Positions 42,424 to 50,907 are shown, counted from the first letter of the stretch. The stretch is 64,000 nucleotides of DNA from Blastococcus sp. CPCC 205250 (GCF_019799925.1 NZ_JABGCG010000013.1:62001-126000); one strand, 5' to 3'. Numbers and translations: made by a program. The notes: generated by a model not told the origin, from the letters alone.

Positions 42424-45400
42424 GTGGCCATGCGGCCCCCCGTGTCCGTGCCGACGCTGTCGCGGCGCGCCAAGTTCGTCATCGGGGCCATCGCCGTCCT
42501 GCTGGTGCTGTTCACCGCCATCGGGACGCTGACGAACGTCTACGTCGACTACCTCTGGTTCGACGAGACCGGCTACACCGAGGTGTTCTGGACCGAGCTC
42601 CAGACCCGCGCGCTGCTGTTCGCGGTGGCGGGCGTGGCCACCGGTGGGCTGACCGCCCTGGCGATCCACCTCGCCTACCGGTTCCGGCCGACGTTCCGGC
42701 CCATGTCGCTGGAGCAGCAGAACCTCGAGCGCTACCGGCAGTCGCTGGAGCCGCGCCGGACGCTGGTCGTCTCGGCGGTCGCCGTCGTCGTCGGCCTGTT
42801 CGCCGGCTTCACCGCGCAGGGCAGCTGGGAGACCTGGCTGGCCTTCCGCAACTCCACCGACTTCGGCCAGACCGACCCGCAGTTCGGCCTGGACCTGTCC
42901 TTCTTCGTCTTCGACTACCCCTTCTACCGGCTGCTGCTGGGCTTCGGCTTCGCGATCGTGCTGCTCGCGCTGATGGGCTCGCTGCTGACCCACTACCTGT
43001 TCGGCGGCCTGCGGCTGCAGACGCCGGGGCAGAAGCTGACGTCGGCCGCGATGGTGCAGCTGTCGGTGCTGCTGGGCCTGTTCGTGCTGCTCAAGGCGCT
43101 GGCCTACTGGATGGACCGCTACGGGCTGGTCTACTCCGACCGCGGTGACCTGTTCACCGGCGCCAGCTACACCGACGTCAACGCGCTGCTCCCGGCGAAG
43201 ACGATCCTGGTCTTCGCGGCGGCCTTCTGCGCCCTGGCGTTCTTCGCCAACATCGTGGTGCGCAACCTGCGGCTGCCCGCCGCCGCGCTGGTGCTGCTGC
43301 TGCTCTCCAGCCTCGTCATCGGCGTCGCCTACCCGGCGATCGTCCAGCAGTTCGTGGTCAAGCCCAGCGCCGACCAGCGCGAGGCCGACTACATCTCGCG
43401 GGCCATCGAGGCCACGCGCCAGGCCTACAACCTCACCGACGATCAGGTCAGCTACGTCGACTACGCGCAGAGCGCGACCGGCGAGGAGGTCGACACCGAG
43501 GCGGCGGAGGCCCAGCTGCGGGCCGACACCGGGACGATCCCCAACGCCCGGCTGCTCGACCCCAACGTGCTGTCGGCGACGTTCACCGCGCGCCAGCAGA
43601 TCCGCAACGTCTACGGCTTCCCCGAGAAGCTCGACATCGACCGGTACACGCTGCCGGACCCGGAGACCGGCGAGCCCGTCACGCGTGACTACGTCGTCGC
43701 CGTGCGCGAGCTGGACAGCGAGAGCCTGTCGGAGAACCAGTCGAGCTGGATCAACCGGCACACCGTCTACACCCACGGCAACGGCTTCGTCGCCGCGCCG
43801 GCCAACCAGGTCGTCGAGGTCGCCGCGGGCCAGGAGGGCGGCGTCCCGAACTTCACCACCCTCGACCTGCCGACCCGGGGCAACATCGAGGTCGAGCAGT
43901 CGCGCATCTACTACGGCGAGCTGCTCCAGGACCAGGGCGAGGACGTCTACTCCGTCGTCGGCGCGAACGAGGGCGAGGAGCCCCGCGAGTTCGACCGGCC
44001 CGAGGACAGCGGCTCCGACGAGGGCCAGATCAACAACACCTACGACGGCGAGGGCGGGGTGTCGATCGGCAGCTTCTTCCGGCAGCTGACGTTCGCCATC
44101 TACTACCGCGAGCGCAACTTCCTGCTGTCGGGCGCGGTCAACGACGCCTCCCGGGTCCTGTACGTCCGCGACCCGCGGGACCGGGTGGAGAAGGCCGCGC
44201 CGTTCCTCGAGGTCGACGGGGACCCGTACCCCGCGGTCATCGACGGCGAGGTCACCTGGATCCTCGACGGCTACACGACGTCGGACTCCTACCCCTACGC
44301 CGAGTTCATGGAGCTGGGTGAGGCGGCCACGGACGCCCTGACCGGGCAGGGGACGACGGCCCTGCCGGACGAGCAGTTCAACTACATCCGCAACTCCGTG
44401 AAGGCGACCGTCGACGCCTACGACGGCACGGTGACCCTGTACGAGTGGGACCAGCAGGACCCGGTGCTGCAGACCTTCATGAAGGCCTTCCCGGGCGTCG
44501 TGCAGCCCTTCGAGGACATCCCCGACGAGCTGCGCGCGCACGTCCGTTACCCGGAGGACCTCTTCAAGCTGCAGCGGGACATCCTCACGCGCTACCACGT
44601 GTCCGACCCGCAGGACTTCTACCAGGGCAACGACCGCTGGCAGGTGCCGGCCGACCCCACGGTGGAGACCGACGAGGCGCAGCCGCCGTACTACATCCTC
44701 GCCCAGCGGCCGGGTGACGAGGAGGCCACCTTCCAGCTGACCAGCGCGCTCAACGCGTTCCGCCGGCAGAACCTCTCGTCGTTCATCTCGGCATCCAGCG
44801 ACCCGGACAGCTACGGCGAGATACAGATCCTGCGGCTGCCGGGGAACACGCCGTTCCTCGGGCCCTCCCAGGTCCAGGACACGTTCAACACCGACGCCGA
44901 CGTGGCGCGCGACCTGAACCTGTTCCGCAGCGCGGACTCGCAGCCGGTGTTCGGCAACCTGCTGACCCTGCCGATCGGCGAGGACGGGCTCCTCTACGTG
45001 CAACCGCTGTACGTGGAGGGCACGGGGCAGAACTCCTTCCCGCTGCTGCGGAAGGTGCTGGTCAACTACGGCGAGCGCATCGGTTACGCCGACACGCTGT
45101 CGGAGGCGCTGGACCAGGTGTTCGGGGCCGGGGCAGGGCAGTCGGCCACCGACGGCGAGGACGCCGACACGACGCCGGACACGGAGACGCCGGCGACGCC
45201 GTCGGAGACGCCGCCGACGTCCGGGTCGCCCACGGAGCCGACGCCGCCTCCGGTCGACGGCGGGGGCGGGGCTGCCCCGGGTCTGGAGCAGGCGGTCGCC
45301 AACCTGGACGCCGCGCTGCAGGCCCTCGCCGACGCGCAGCGCAGCGGTGACTTCTCCGCCCAGGGCCAGGCCCTGGAGGACCTCCAGGTCGCCGTCGAGG

Positions 45401-45441
45401 CGTACCAGGCGGCCCAGGCGGCAGCGAGTCCCGGAGGCTGA
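42424..45441 (+). CDS. UPF0182 family large membrane protein
   Basis: This 1005-aa protein of the actinobacterial UPF0182 family (Rv3193c-like) has seven predicted membrane helices in the first 310 residues; the first is KFVIGAIAVLLVLFTAIGTL and the seventh ALVLLLLSSLVIGVAYPAIV. A long exported domain and an acidic, Thr/Pro/Gly-rich tail follow (about 900-970). The start is a GTG at 42424 with AAGGAGA 5-6 bp upstream. Function unknown. The conserved neighbourhood with a PDZ/S16 protease suggests a joint envelope role. Confidence 0.93.
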   Translation: MAMRPPVSVPTLSRRAKFVIGAIAVLLVLFTAIGTLTNVYVDYLWFDETGYTEVFWTELQTRALLFAVAGVATGGLTALAIHLAYRFRPTFRPMSLEQQNLERYRQSLEPRRTLVVSAVAVVVGLFAGFTAQGSWETWLAFRNSTDFGQTDPQFGLDLSFFVFDYPFYRLLLGFGFAIVLLALMGSLLTHYLFGGLRLQTPGQKLTSAAMVQLSVLLGLFVLLKALAYWMDRYGLVYSDRGDLFTGASYTDVNALLPAKTILVFAAAFCALAFFANIVVRNLRLPAAALVLLLLSSLVIGVAYPAIVQQFVVKPSADQREADYISRAIEATRQAYNLTDDQVSYVDYAQSATGEEVDTEAAEAQLRADTGTIPNARLLDPNVLSATFTARQQIRNVYGFPEKLDIDRYTLPDPETGEPVTRDYVVAVRELDSESLSENQSSWINRHTVYTHGNGFVAAPANQVVEVAAGQEGGVPNFTTLDLPTRGNIEVEQSRIYYGELLQDQGEDVYSVVGANEGEEPREFDRPEDSGSDEGQINNTYDGEGGVSIGSFFRQLTFAIYYRERNFLLSGAVNDASRVLYVRDPRDRVEKAAPFLEVDGDPYPAVIDGEVTWILDGYTTSDSYPYAEFMELGEAATDALTGQGTTALPDEQFNYIRNSVKATVDAYDGTVTLYEWDQQDPVLQTFMKAFPGVVQPFEDIPDELRAHVRYPEDLFKLQRDILTRYHVSDPQDFYQGNDRWQVPADPTVETDEAQPPYYILAQRPGDEEATFQLTSALNAFRRQNLSSFISASSDPDSYGEIQILRLPGNTPFLGPSQVQDTFNTDADVARDLNLFRSADSQPVFGNLLTLPIGEDGLLYVQPLYVEGTGQNSFPLLRKVLVNYGERIGYADTLSEALDQVFGAGAGQSATDGEDADTTPDTETPATPSETPPTSGSPTEPTPPPVDGGGGAAPGLEQAVANLDAALQALADAQRSGDFSAQGQALEDLQVAVEAYQAAQAAASPGG

Positions 45442-45490
45442 GCACGCGCGGGGCGGGTGTGCCGAGGAGCACCCCGCCCCGCGCGTCAGC
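45437..45490 (+). terminator. Terminator after UPF0182
   Basis: A 13-bp perfect stem (CGCGCGGGGCGGG at 45445-45457 with CCCGCCCCGCGCG at 45473-45485) is extended by GCTGA/TCAGC outer pairs. The left outer arm includes the stop codon. Confidence 0.65.
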
Positions 45491-45523
45491 TGCCCGCGCG
45501 GTGTGTAGACTCGGTTCTACCGA

Positions 45524-45597
45524 CGCGGGGTGGAGCAGCTCGGTAGCTCGCTGGGCTCATAACCCAGAGGTCGCAGGTTCGAATCCTGCCCCCGCTA
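45524..45597 (+). tRNA. Initiator tRNA-fMet(CAU), copy 1
   Basis: This 74-nt gene (no encoded CCA) has anticodon CAT in CTCATAA. Initiator features: position 1 (C) faces T72, an unpaired end, and the anticodon stem has three G-C pairs (GGG/CCC). T-arm is GCAGG-TTCGAAT-CCTGC. TAGACT (45506-45511) upstream is a likely -10. It is followed by a strong hairpin at 45603-45639. Confidence 0.95.
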
Positions 45598-45602
45598 CAC
45601 AG

Positions 45603-45639
45603 ACAGGGCCCCGGCACTCATCGAGTGCCGGGGCCCTGT
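45603..45639 (+). terminator. Terminator after tRNA-fMet copy 1
   Basis: A perfect 16-bp stem (ACAGGGCCCCGGCACT / AGTGCCGGGGCCCTGT) with a CATCG loop starts 6 bp after the tRNA. Confidence 0.8.
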
Positions 45640-45669
45640 GCCGTCCGGGGGACCCGAGGGAGACGCACG

Positions 45670-46560
45670 GTGACCAGCCTGCAGATGAGGGCGGTCGCGG
45701 CCGTCCTCCGGCTCACCCGCAAGCGCGCCATGGCCACGCCCGAGCGGGCGCGACGCCGGCTGGCGGCCCCGAAGGGCAGCTCCGCGCCGCCCGCCGCGCT
45801 GGCCCGGCGCCACGAGGTCGGTGACCGGGAGGTCGGGGGCTTCCGGTGCACCACTGTGGCGCCCCGCGGGCGCCGGACCGGGCGCGCGGCGGTGTACCTG
45901 CACGGCGGGGCGTACGTGAGCGCGATCGCGCCGCAGCACTGGGCGCTGGTGTCGCGGCTCGCCGACGCCGGCGTGCGGGTGGAGGTGCCGCACTACGGCC
46001 TGGCGCCGCAGCACACGTACCGGGAGGCGTATCCCCTCGTCACCGCCGTCTACCGCGACCTCGTCGGGGAGGTCGGCGCGGCCGCCGTCACGGTGGCCGG
46101 TGACTCCGCCGGCGGCGGCCTGGCCCTGGGGCTCGCGCAGACCCTCCCCGGTGCCGGCCTGCCCCAGCCGCGCCGGCTGGTGCTGCTCTCGCCGTGGCTG
46201 GACCTCACCCTGAGCCACCCCGACCTGCCGGCGGTCGAGCTGCGCGACCCGTGGCTCAGCAGCGCCGGGCTGCGCGTGGCGGCGGAGGCGTGGGCCGGCG
46301 GCGACGACCCCACCGACCCGCGGCTCAGTCCCGGCAGCGGGCCGCTGACCGGCCTGGCGCCGGTGCACGTGTACGTCGGCACCCGGGAGATCTGCCTGCC
46401 CGACGCCCTGTCGCTGCGCGACCGGGCCCGCGCGGAGGGCGCCGCGGTCGAGCTCACGGTCGCCGACGGCGCCGTGCACGTCTACCCGCTGCTGCCGGCG
46501 CCCGAGGGCCGTGCCGCGCAGCGGGCCGTCGTGGAGGAGATCGGCGGCCGGTCGGCATGA
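45670..46560 (+). CDS. Alpha/beta hydrolase of the hormone-sensitive-lipase type
   Basis: This 296-aa protein has the HSL-family HGGAYVS oxyanion motif, the GDSAGGG nucleophile elbow, and a late His in DGAVHVYPLLP. Family members are short-chain esterases or lipases. GTG 45670 follows GAGGGAGAC; an in-frame GTG at 45625 would add 15 residues and reaches the tRNA terminator, so it is rejected. It is 7 bp from the ATP-grasp gene and they form an operon between two initiator tRNAs. Substrate unknown. Confidence 0.9.
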   Translation: MTSLQMRAVAAVLRLTRKRAMATPERARRRLAAPKGSSAPPAALARRHEVGDREVGGFRCTTVAPRGRRTGRAAVYLHGGAYVSAIAPQHWALVSRLADAGVRVEVPHYGLAPQHTYREAYPLVTAVYRDLVGEVGAAAVTVAGDSAGGGLALGLAQTLPGAGLPQPRRLVLLSPWLDLTLSHPDLPAVELRDPWLSSAGLRVAAEAWAGGDDPTDPRLSPGSGPLTGLAPVHVYVGTREICLPDALSLRDRARAEGAAVELTVADGAVHVYPLLPAPEGRAAQRAVVEEIGGRSA

Positions 46561-46567
46561 TCGCCGC

Positions 46568-47443
46568 ATGCCACGGATCCTGATCGCCAGCTGTGCCGGG
46601 GCCGCCGGCCGGGACGACGACGAGCCGCTGCTGCTCGCCGCGCTCGCCGAGGCCGGCCTCACCGCGGCCACCGCCGACTGGGCCGACCCCGGCGTGGACT
46701 GGGGCAGCGCCGACGTCGTCGTGATCCGGTCCACCTGGGACTACGTGGAGCGCCGCGACGAGTTCCTCGCCTGGGCCCGCCGGGTCGAGGCGGTCACGAC
46801 GCTGCTGAACCCGGCCGACGTCCTGACCTGGAACACCGACAAGCGCTACCTCGCCGAGCTGGCCGACGCCGGGCTGCCGGTCGTGCCGACCGCCTGGCTC
46901 GCGGACGCCGCGGACGTGCCGGCCGCCCTGGCGCGGTGGGCGGGCGACGTGGTCGTGAAGCCGGCCGTCTCCGCCGGCGCCCGGGACACCGTGCGGTTCC
47001 CCCCGGCCGAGCGGGCGGAGGCGGCCGCCTTCGCGGGCCGGCTGCTGGCCGAGGGCCGGGCGGTGCTCGTGCAGCCCTACCTCGACCGGCTGGACACCGA
47101 GGGCGAGACCGGGCTGGTGTACCTGGACGGGACGTACAGCCACGCGTTCGGCAAGGCGGCGCTGCTGGCCGGCGGCCGGCTGGCCCCGGACCTCTTCGCC
47201 GAGGAGACGATCACCGCGCGGACCGCGACGGACGGGCAGCGCCGGGTCGGGGACGACGTCCTCACCGAGCTCCGGACGCGGCGGGGGATCGAACCGCTCT
47301 ATGCCCGGGTGGACCTCGTCCCGGGTCCGGACGGCGCTCCGCTGGTGCTGGAGGTCGAGCTCACCGAGCCCAGCCTGTTCCTGCACGTGGCCGACGGCGC
47401 GGCAGCGCGGCTGGCCGCCACGATCGGCGCCCGGCTCGGCTGA
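46568..47443 (+). CDS. ATP-grasp domain protein (RimK-like)
   Basis: This 291-aa protein has the ATP-grasp layout: an N-terminal Rossmann-like part (RILIASCAGAAG, then VVVIRSTWDYVERRDEF), ATP-binding VVVKPAVSAGARDT, LVQPYLDRLDTEGETG, and C-terminal metal ligands in PLVLEVELTEPSLFL. Such enzymes ligate a carboxylate to an amine or thiol. The subgroup is often annotated RimK/cycloserine-synthetase-like, but the real substrate is unknown. The ATG at 46568 begins MPRILIAS. It follows the HSL-type hydrolase by 7 bp, so a two-step peptide-like metabolism is conceivable. Confidence 0.88.
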   Translation: MPRILIASCAGAAGRDDDEPLLLAALAEAGLTAATADWADPGVDWGSADVVVIRSTWDYVERRDEFLAWARRVEAVTTLLNPADVLTWNTDKRYLAELADAGLPVVPTAWLADAADVPAALARWAGDVVVKPAVSAGARDTVRFPPAERAEAAAFAGRLLAEGRAVLVQPYLDRLDTEGETGLVYLDGTYSHAFGKAALLAGGRLAPDLFAEETITARTATDGQRRVGDDVLTELRTRRGIEPLYARVDLVPGPDGAPLVLEVELTEPSLFLHVADGAAARLAATIGARLG

Positions 47444-47464
47444 GACCCCCGGCGGGGGCGCCGG

Positions 47465-47821
47465 TCAGGCCCAGGCGGGGTGCAGCGGCCCGCCGACGGG
47501 CTCGTGCCGGGGGCGGGGGAGGGCCGGCGGCGGCGGAGGGATCGGAGGCGCCGGAGACCCGATGCGGTCGCCGTGGCGGACCAGCCGCTGCGTGCTGGTG
47601 TCGGCGGCCGGCCGCCCCGGAGGGACCGGCAGCCGGACGGTGTCGAACTCGACCCACGCCGTCCGCTTGTAGCCGTCGACCAGGGCGCTCACCCGCAGCC
47701 AGCAGGTGCCGTCGGCGTCGTGCCGCCACCCCAGCAGGACGCCGATGTGCCAGCGCTGGCGGTGGAACACCTCCACCGGCTTGGGGCGGCCGAGGAAGGC
47801 CACCGTGGACTCCGCACCCAT
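47465..47821 (-). CDS. Conserved hypothetical protein
   Basis: This 118-aa protein starts with ATG 47821. Its folded part is the first 75 residues (VEVFHRQRWHIGVLLGWRHD and TAWVEFDTVRLPVPPG), a small beta-rich domain by pattern. The C-terminus is proline-rich (SPAPPIPPPPPALPRP). I recognise no named domain. It converges with the ATP-grasp gene after 21 bp. Confidence 0.7.
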   Translation of the reverse strand: MGAESTVAFLGRPKPVEVFHRQRWHIGVLLGWRHDADGTCWLRVSALVDGYKRTAWVEFDTVRLPVPPGRPAADTSTQRLVRHGDRIGSPAPPIPPPPPALPRPRHEPVGGPLHPAWA

Positions 47822-47917
47822 GTGACGACTCTAAGTCGCCGTCCGGTCACCCTCCGGGAGGCGCGCTCGGGCCCCCGGCGGGTGGCGTCGGGAGGGTGTG
47901 TATGGTGATCTCACCGA

Positions 47918-47991
47918 CGCGGGGTGGAGCAGCTCGGTAGCTCGCTGGGCTCATAACCCAGAGGTCACAGGTTCGAATCCTGTCCCCGCTA
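47918..47991 (+). tRNA. Initiator tRNA-fMet(CAU), copy 2
   Basis: It is identical to copy 1 except for one compensatory T-stem pair: A47967 with T47983 replaces G45573 with C45589 (ACAGG/CCTGT instead of GCAGG/CCTGC). TATGGT (47901-47906) upstream is a likely -10, and a strong terminator follows. The 5 nt upstream (ACCGA) are shared with copy 1, but flanks otherwise differ. Confidence 0.95.
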
Positions 47992-47996
47992 CTGGT

Positions 47997-48032
47997 ACGA
48001 GGGCCCGGTCACCACGGTGACCGGGCCCTCGT
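47997..48032 (+). terminator. Terminator after tRNA-fMet copy 2
   Basis: A 17-nt perfect inverted repeat (ACGAGGGCCCGGTCACC / GGTGACCGGGCCCTCGT) is separated by 2 nt. Confidence 0.8.
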
Positions 48033-48088
48033 CGTGTCCGGGGTCCCGCCGCGGGAACAGCGGGTCCCCGCGACCGGTTGCGGCGGGC

Positions 48089-48376
48089 ATGGAGCCCACC
48101 GTGCAGGACGTCCCCGAGTCCTCCCGCTACGAGATCCGCGACGGCGACCGCGTGCTCGGCCACGCCGCCTACCGCCGGGAGAGCGGGCGGGTCGTGTTCA
48201 CCCACACCGAGATCGACCCCGACACCGAGGGCTCCGGCCTGGGCGGGAAGCTGGTGCGCGGCGCCCTGGACGACGTGCGGACGCGCGGCGAGCGGGCGGT
48301 GCCGCAGTGCTCCTTCGTGCGCGGCTGGATCGGCAAGCACCCCGACTACGCCGACCTGGTCGACGCCGGCGCGTGA
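48089..48376 (+). CDS. GNAT-like acetyltransferase, YjdJ type
   Basis: This 95-aa protein of the short YjdJ/NATD1-like acetyltransferase group starts with ATG 48089. Motifs VVFTHTEIDPDTEGSGLGGKLVRGALDDVR and VPQCSFVRGWIGKHPDY contain the expected acetyl-CoA loop and the invariant Cys. It follows the tRNA terminator. The substrate of such small GNAT proteins is unknown. Confidence 0.88.
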   Translation: MEPTVQDVPESSRYEIRDGDRVLGHAAYRRESGRVVFTHTEIDPDTEGSGLGGKLVRGALDDVRTRGERAVPQCSFVRGWIGKHPDYADLVDAGA

Positions 48377-48382
48377 CGCGGC

Positions 48383-48417
48383 CGGGGAGCCGGCCGGCGG
48401 TGCCGGCCGGCTCTCCG
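48383..48417. terminator. Bidirectional terminator between convergent genes
   Basis: A 16-bp stem (CGGGGAGCCGGCCGGC / GCCGGCCGGCTCTCCG, one G-T) with a GGT loop lies in the gap between the acetyltransferase and VOC genes. Confidence 0.7.
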
Positions 48418-48419
48418 GG

Positions 48420-48926
48420 TCACAGGACGTGCTGGCCGTACATCTCGCCCAGCGGGTCGGCGATCAGCTCGATGCGGGCGCCGTCGGGGTCGCGGAAGTA
48501 GACCGAGACGCCGCTGTGCACCTCGTGCGGCACGCCCGCGTCGGCCAGCCGCCGCACGAGCTCCTCCCAGCGCGCGGGCTCCACGCTGATCGCCATGTGG
48601 TGCAGGCCGCCGAGCACCTCGGCGTAGGGGCCGACGTCCAGCCCCGGGAAGTCGAAGAAGGCGACCAGGTTGCCGTTGCCGATGTCGAAGAAGAAGTGCG
48701 AGGAGCCGGGGTAGTCCCGGTTCTCGATCAGCTCGGTGAGCGGGAAGCCGAGCACGTCCTGGTAGAAGCGGACGGTCCGCTCGACGTCGGAGCTGATCAG
48801 CGCGGTGTGGTGCAGGCCGCGAGCGGTCGACGTCGGGCGCTCGCCGGCCGGCCGCAGGTGCGCGGCCCGGATGCGGGCCCGCTCGGCCTCGGCAGCCGCG
48901 GGGTCGACGCTGCTGGGGGTGCTCAT
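48420..48926 (-). CDS. VOC/glyoxalase superfamily protein
   Basis: This 168-aa protein has GLHHTALISSDVERTVRFYQDVLGF (first metal His), SSHFFFDIGNGNLVAFF and YFRDPDGARIELIADP (second Glu), typical of vicinal-oxygen-chelate enzymes such as extradiol dioxygenases or glyoxalases. The ATG at 48926 begins MSTPSSVDPAA. It is divergent from the P450 gene; the 185-bp gap may hold a shared control region. Substrate not deducible. Confidence 0.88.
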   Translation of the reverse strand: MSTPSSVDPAAAEAERARIRAAHLRPAGERPTSTARGLHHTALISSDVERTVRFYQDVLGFPLTELIENRDYPGSSHFFFDIGNGNLVAFFDFPGLDVGPYAEVLGGLHHMAISVEPARWEELVRRLADAGVPHEVHSGVSVYFRDPDGARIELIADPLGEMYGQHVL

Positions 48927-49111
48927 GTCGGCTGTCCTCGCATGTCCGGGGCGGGCTGGGTGCCCGGCACAACCGCGCGGGGCGGGGATCGCTTCCCGCA
49001 CCCCGGGTGCCCCGGACCTCCACCGGGCACGCCGCATCCGGCCCGTGTGTCGCAGGCCACAGCTGGGCTAGCGTGGGCGCCGCCGTCCGCCGCGCAGCCT
49101 GGGAGCCCACC

Positions 49112-50380
49112 GTGTCAACGCCGACGCTGGATGCCATCGACCTGTCCGAGCGCACGTTCTGGGGGGCGCCGCCCGAGCAGCGCCACGCGGTGTTCGACCT
49201 GCTCCGCCGCGAGAGCCCGTTCGCCTTCTTCGCCGAGCCGCAGGTGCCCTACATCCCGGTGGGTCCGGGCTACCACGCGGTCACCCGGTACGCCGACGTC
49301 GAGGCGATCAGCAGCCAGCCGGCGCTGTTCGCCTCCGGCTCCGGCGCGGTCTCCATCGCCGACATGCCGCCGGACCTCAACGAGTTCTACGGCTCGCTGA
49401 TCAGCATGGACGACCCGCGGCACGGCAAGATCCGCCGGATCGTGGCCAAGGCCTTCACCCCGCGGGTGCTGGAGAACCTCGTGGGCAACGTGCAGGCCGT
49501 CGCCGACGACGTGGTGGCCCGCGCGCGCCGCACCGCCGAGGCCGGCGACGGCACGATCGACGTCGTCGCGGACCTCGCGGCACCGATCCCGCTGCGGGTC
49601 ATCTGCGACATGATGGGGATCCCCGAGGCGGACCGGGCGATGGTGCTGCAGCAGTCCACCGTCATCCTCTCCGGCGGCGACCCCGAGCTGGTCGAGGACG
49701 AGGAGTACATGGTCACCGCGTTCCTCAAGGCGGGGGAGCTGCTGGCCGGCCTCATGGAGCGGCTGGCGGCCGAACGGCTGGAGCGCCCGGCCGACGACCT
49801 CACCACCGCCCTGGTCACCACCGAGGTCGACGGCGAGCGGCTGTCGCACCAGGAGATCGCCTCGTTCTTCATCCTGCTGCTCGTCGCGGGCAACGAGACC
49901 ACCCGCAACGCCATCTCCCAGGGCGTGCTCGCGCTGTCCGAGCACCCCGCCGAGCGGGACCGCTGGGCCGCCGACCCCGGGCTCACCCGCACCGCGGTGG
50001 AGGAGGTCGTGCGCTGGACCAGCCCGATCACCTGGATGCGCCGGACCGCGACCCGGGACGTCGAGCTGTCCGGGCAGCACTTCCCGGCCGGCTCCAAGTT
50101 CCTGCTCTTCTACGCGGCGGCCAACCGGGACCCCGCGGTCTTCGCCGACCCGCACCGCTTCGACCTGTCCCGCGACCCGAACCCGCACGTGGGCTTCGGC
50201 TCCCGGGGCCCGCACTTCTGCCTCGGCGCCCACCTGGCCCGGCGGGAGATCGGCGTCGCGTTCCGGGCGTTCGCCGACCACCTCCCCGACCTCGAGGTCT
50301 GCGGGGAGCCGGCCCGCCTGCAGTCGTCGTTCGTCAACGGCCTCAAGCGGCTGCCGGCCCGGCTGACGGGGGTCCGATGA
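49112..50380 (+). CDS. Cytochrome P450
   Basis: This 422-aa class I P450 has the I-helix oxygen motif AGNETTRNA, the K-helix ExxR (EEVVRW), and the heme loop FGSRGPHFCLGAHLARRE with the axial Cys. It resembles bacterial sterol/lipid-type P450s of the CYP124/125/142 group by eye, but this is only an impression. The GTG at 49112 (VSTPTLDAIDLSERTFWG) is chosen over an upstream in-frame codon. The next gene, overlapping by 4 bp (ATGA), encodes its likely ferredoxin. Confidence 0.92.
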   Translation: MSTPTLDAIDLSERTFWGAPPEQRHAVFDLLRRESPFAFFAEPQVPYIPVGPGYHAVTRYADVEAISSQPALFASGSGAVSIADMPPDLNEFYGSLISMDDPRHGKIRRIVAKAFTPRVLENLVGNVQAVADDVVARARRTAEAGDGTIDVVADLAAPIPLRVICDMMGIPEADRAMVLQQSTVILSGGDPELVEDEEYMVTAFLKAGELLAGLMERLAAERLERPADDLTTALVTTEVDGERLSHQEIASFFILLLVAGNETTRNAISQGVLALSEHPAERDRWAADPGLTRTAVEEVVRWTSPITWMRRTATRDVELSGQHFPAGSKFLLFYAAANRDPAVFADPHRFDLSRDPNPHVGFGSRGPHFCLGAHLARREIGVAFRAFADHLPDLEVCGEPARLQSSFVNGLKRLPARLTGVR

Positions 50381-50559
50381 CCCGCGTGGTGGTCGACCGG
50401 GAGGTCTGCATGAGCGCCGGCGTGTGCGAGATGGAGGCGCCGGCGGTGTTCGAGCTCGACGCCGACGGCGTGCTCCAGGTCGGCGAGCCCACCGACCTGG
50501 CGGCGGTCGAGGGCGCCGTCCGGGCCTGCCCCACGGGGGCGCTGCAGCTCGTCGACTGA
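50377..50559 (+). CDS. [3Fe-4S] ferredoxin
   Basis: This 60-aa ferredoxin has Cys in EVCMSAGVCEM and ACPTGA. The three-Cys pattern, with a non-Cys residue in the middle cluster position, indicates a [3Fe-4S] type that typically donates electrons to P450s. ATGA overlap with the P450 gene supports coupled translation. A ferredoxin reductase is not in the window. Confidence 0.9.
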   Translation: MTRVVVDREVCMSAGVCEMEAPAVFELDADGVLQVGEPTDLAAVEGAVRACPTGALQLVD

Positions 50560-50571
50560 GCGCCCGCCGGC

Positions 50572-50835
50572 TCAGGCGGACAGCGCGGTGCCGGCTCCGT
50601 CGAGGGCGCCGGCCAGCTCGTCGAGCGGCAGGTCCAGCGCGCGGGCGAGGGCGGCGACGGTGAAGAACGTCGGCGTCGGGACCCGGCCGGACTCGATCTT
50701 GCGCAGCACCTCGACGCCCACCCCGGAGGCCGCCGAGACCTCCGCCGGGCTGCGGTCCCCGCGCGCGGCACGCAGCAGGGCGCCCAGCCGGCGGCCGCGC
50801 TCGCGCTCGGCCGGGGTCAGCGGGGGGCGCACCAT
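50572..50835 (-). CDS. XRE-family helix-turn-helix regulator
   Basis: This 87-aa DNA-binding protein is a single XRE/Cro-type HTH (RSPAEVSAASGVGVEVLRKIE, then SGRVPTPTFFTVAALARALDLPLDEL). The ATG is at 50835. It converges on the P450-ferredoxin pair after 12 bp and is divergent from map. Two abutting 14-bp direct repeats begin 6 bp upstream of its start, so it probably represses its own and possibly the map promoter. Confidence 0.9.
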   Translation of the reverse strand: MVRPPLTPAERERGRRLGALLRAARGDRSPAEVSAASGVGVEVLRKIESGRVPTPTFFTVAALARALDLPLDELAGALDGAGTALSA

Positions 50836-50840
50836 GCCGT

Positions 50841-50868
50841 GATACTAATACCGGGATAGCAATACCGG
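50841..50868. promoter_or_regulatory. Tandem 14-bp direct-repeat operator
   Basis: GATACTAATACCGG (50841-50854) is directly followed by GATAGCAATACCGG (50855-50868), with two mismatches. This is a clear A/T-rich island in otherwise very GC-rich DNA, lying 6 bp from the XRE start and 39 bp from the map start. It is the natural candidate for the XRE protein's binding site, and TATTAG/TATTGC on the minus strand can serve as its -10. Confidence 0.65.
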
Positions 50869-50907
50869 CCACCCGTGCCGGCACACCGACACCCGGAGGA
50901 CGGCGAC

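Noticed and set aside
40792..45003. A 1403-aa minus-strand open frame across the PDZ protease and UPF0182 genes
   Set aside because: It is antisense to two genes with clear motifs and low in complexity; it reads through the tandem repeats.
45625..45669. Upstream start of the HSL-type hydrolase
   Set aside because: It lies within or against the tRNA terminator hairpin; GTG 45670 has a proper ribosome-binding site.
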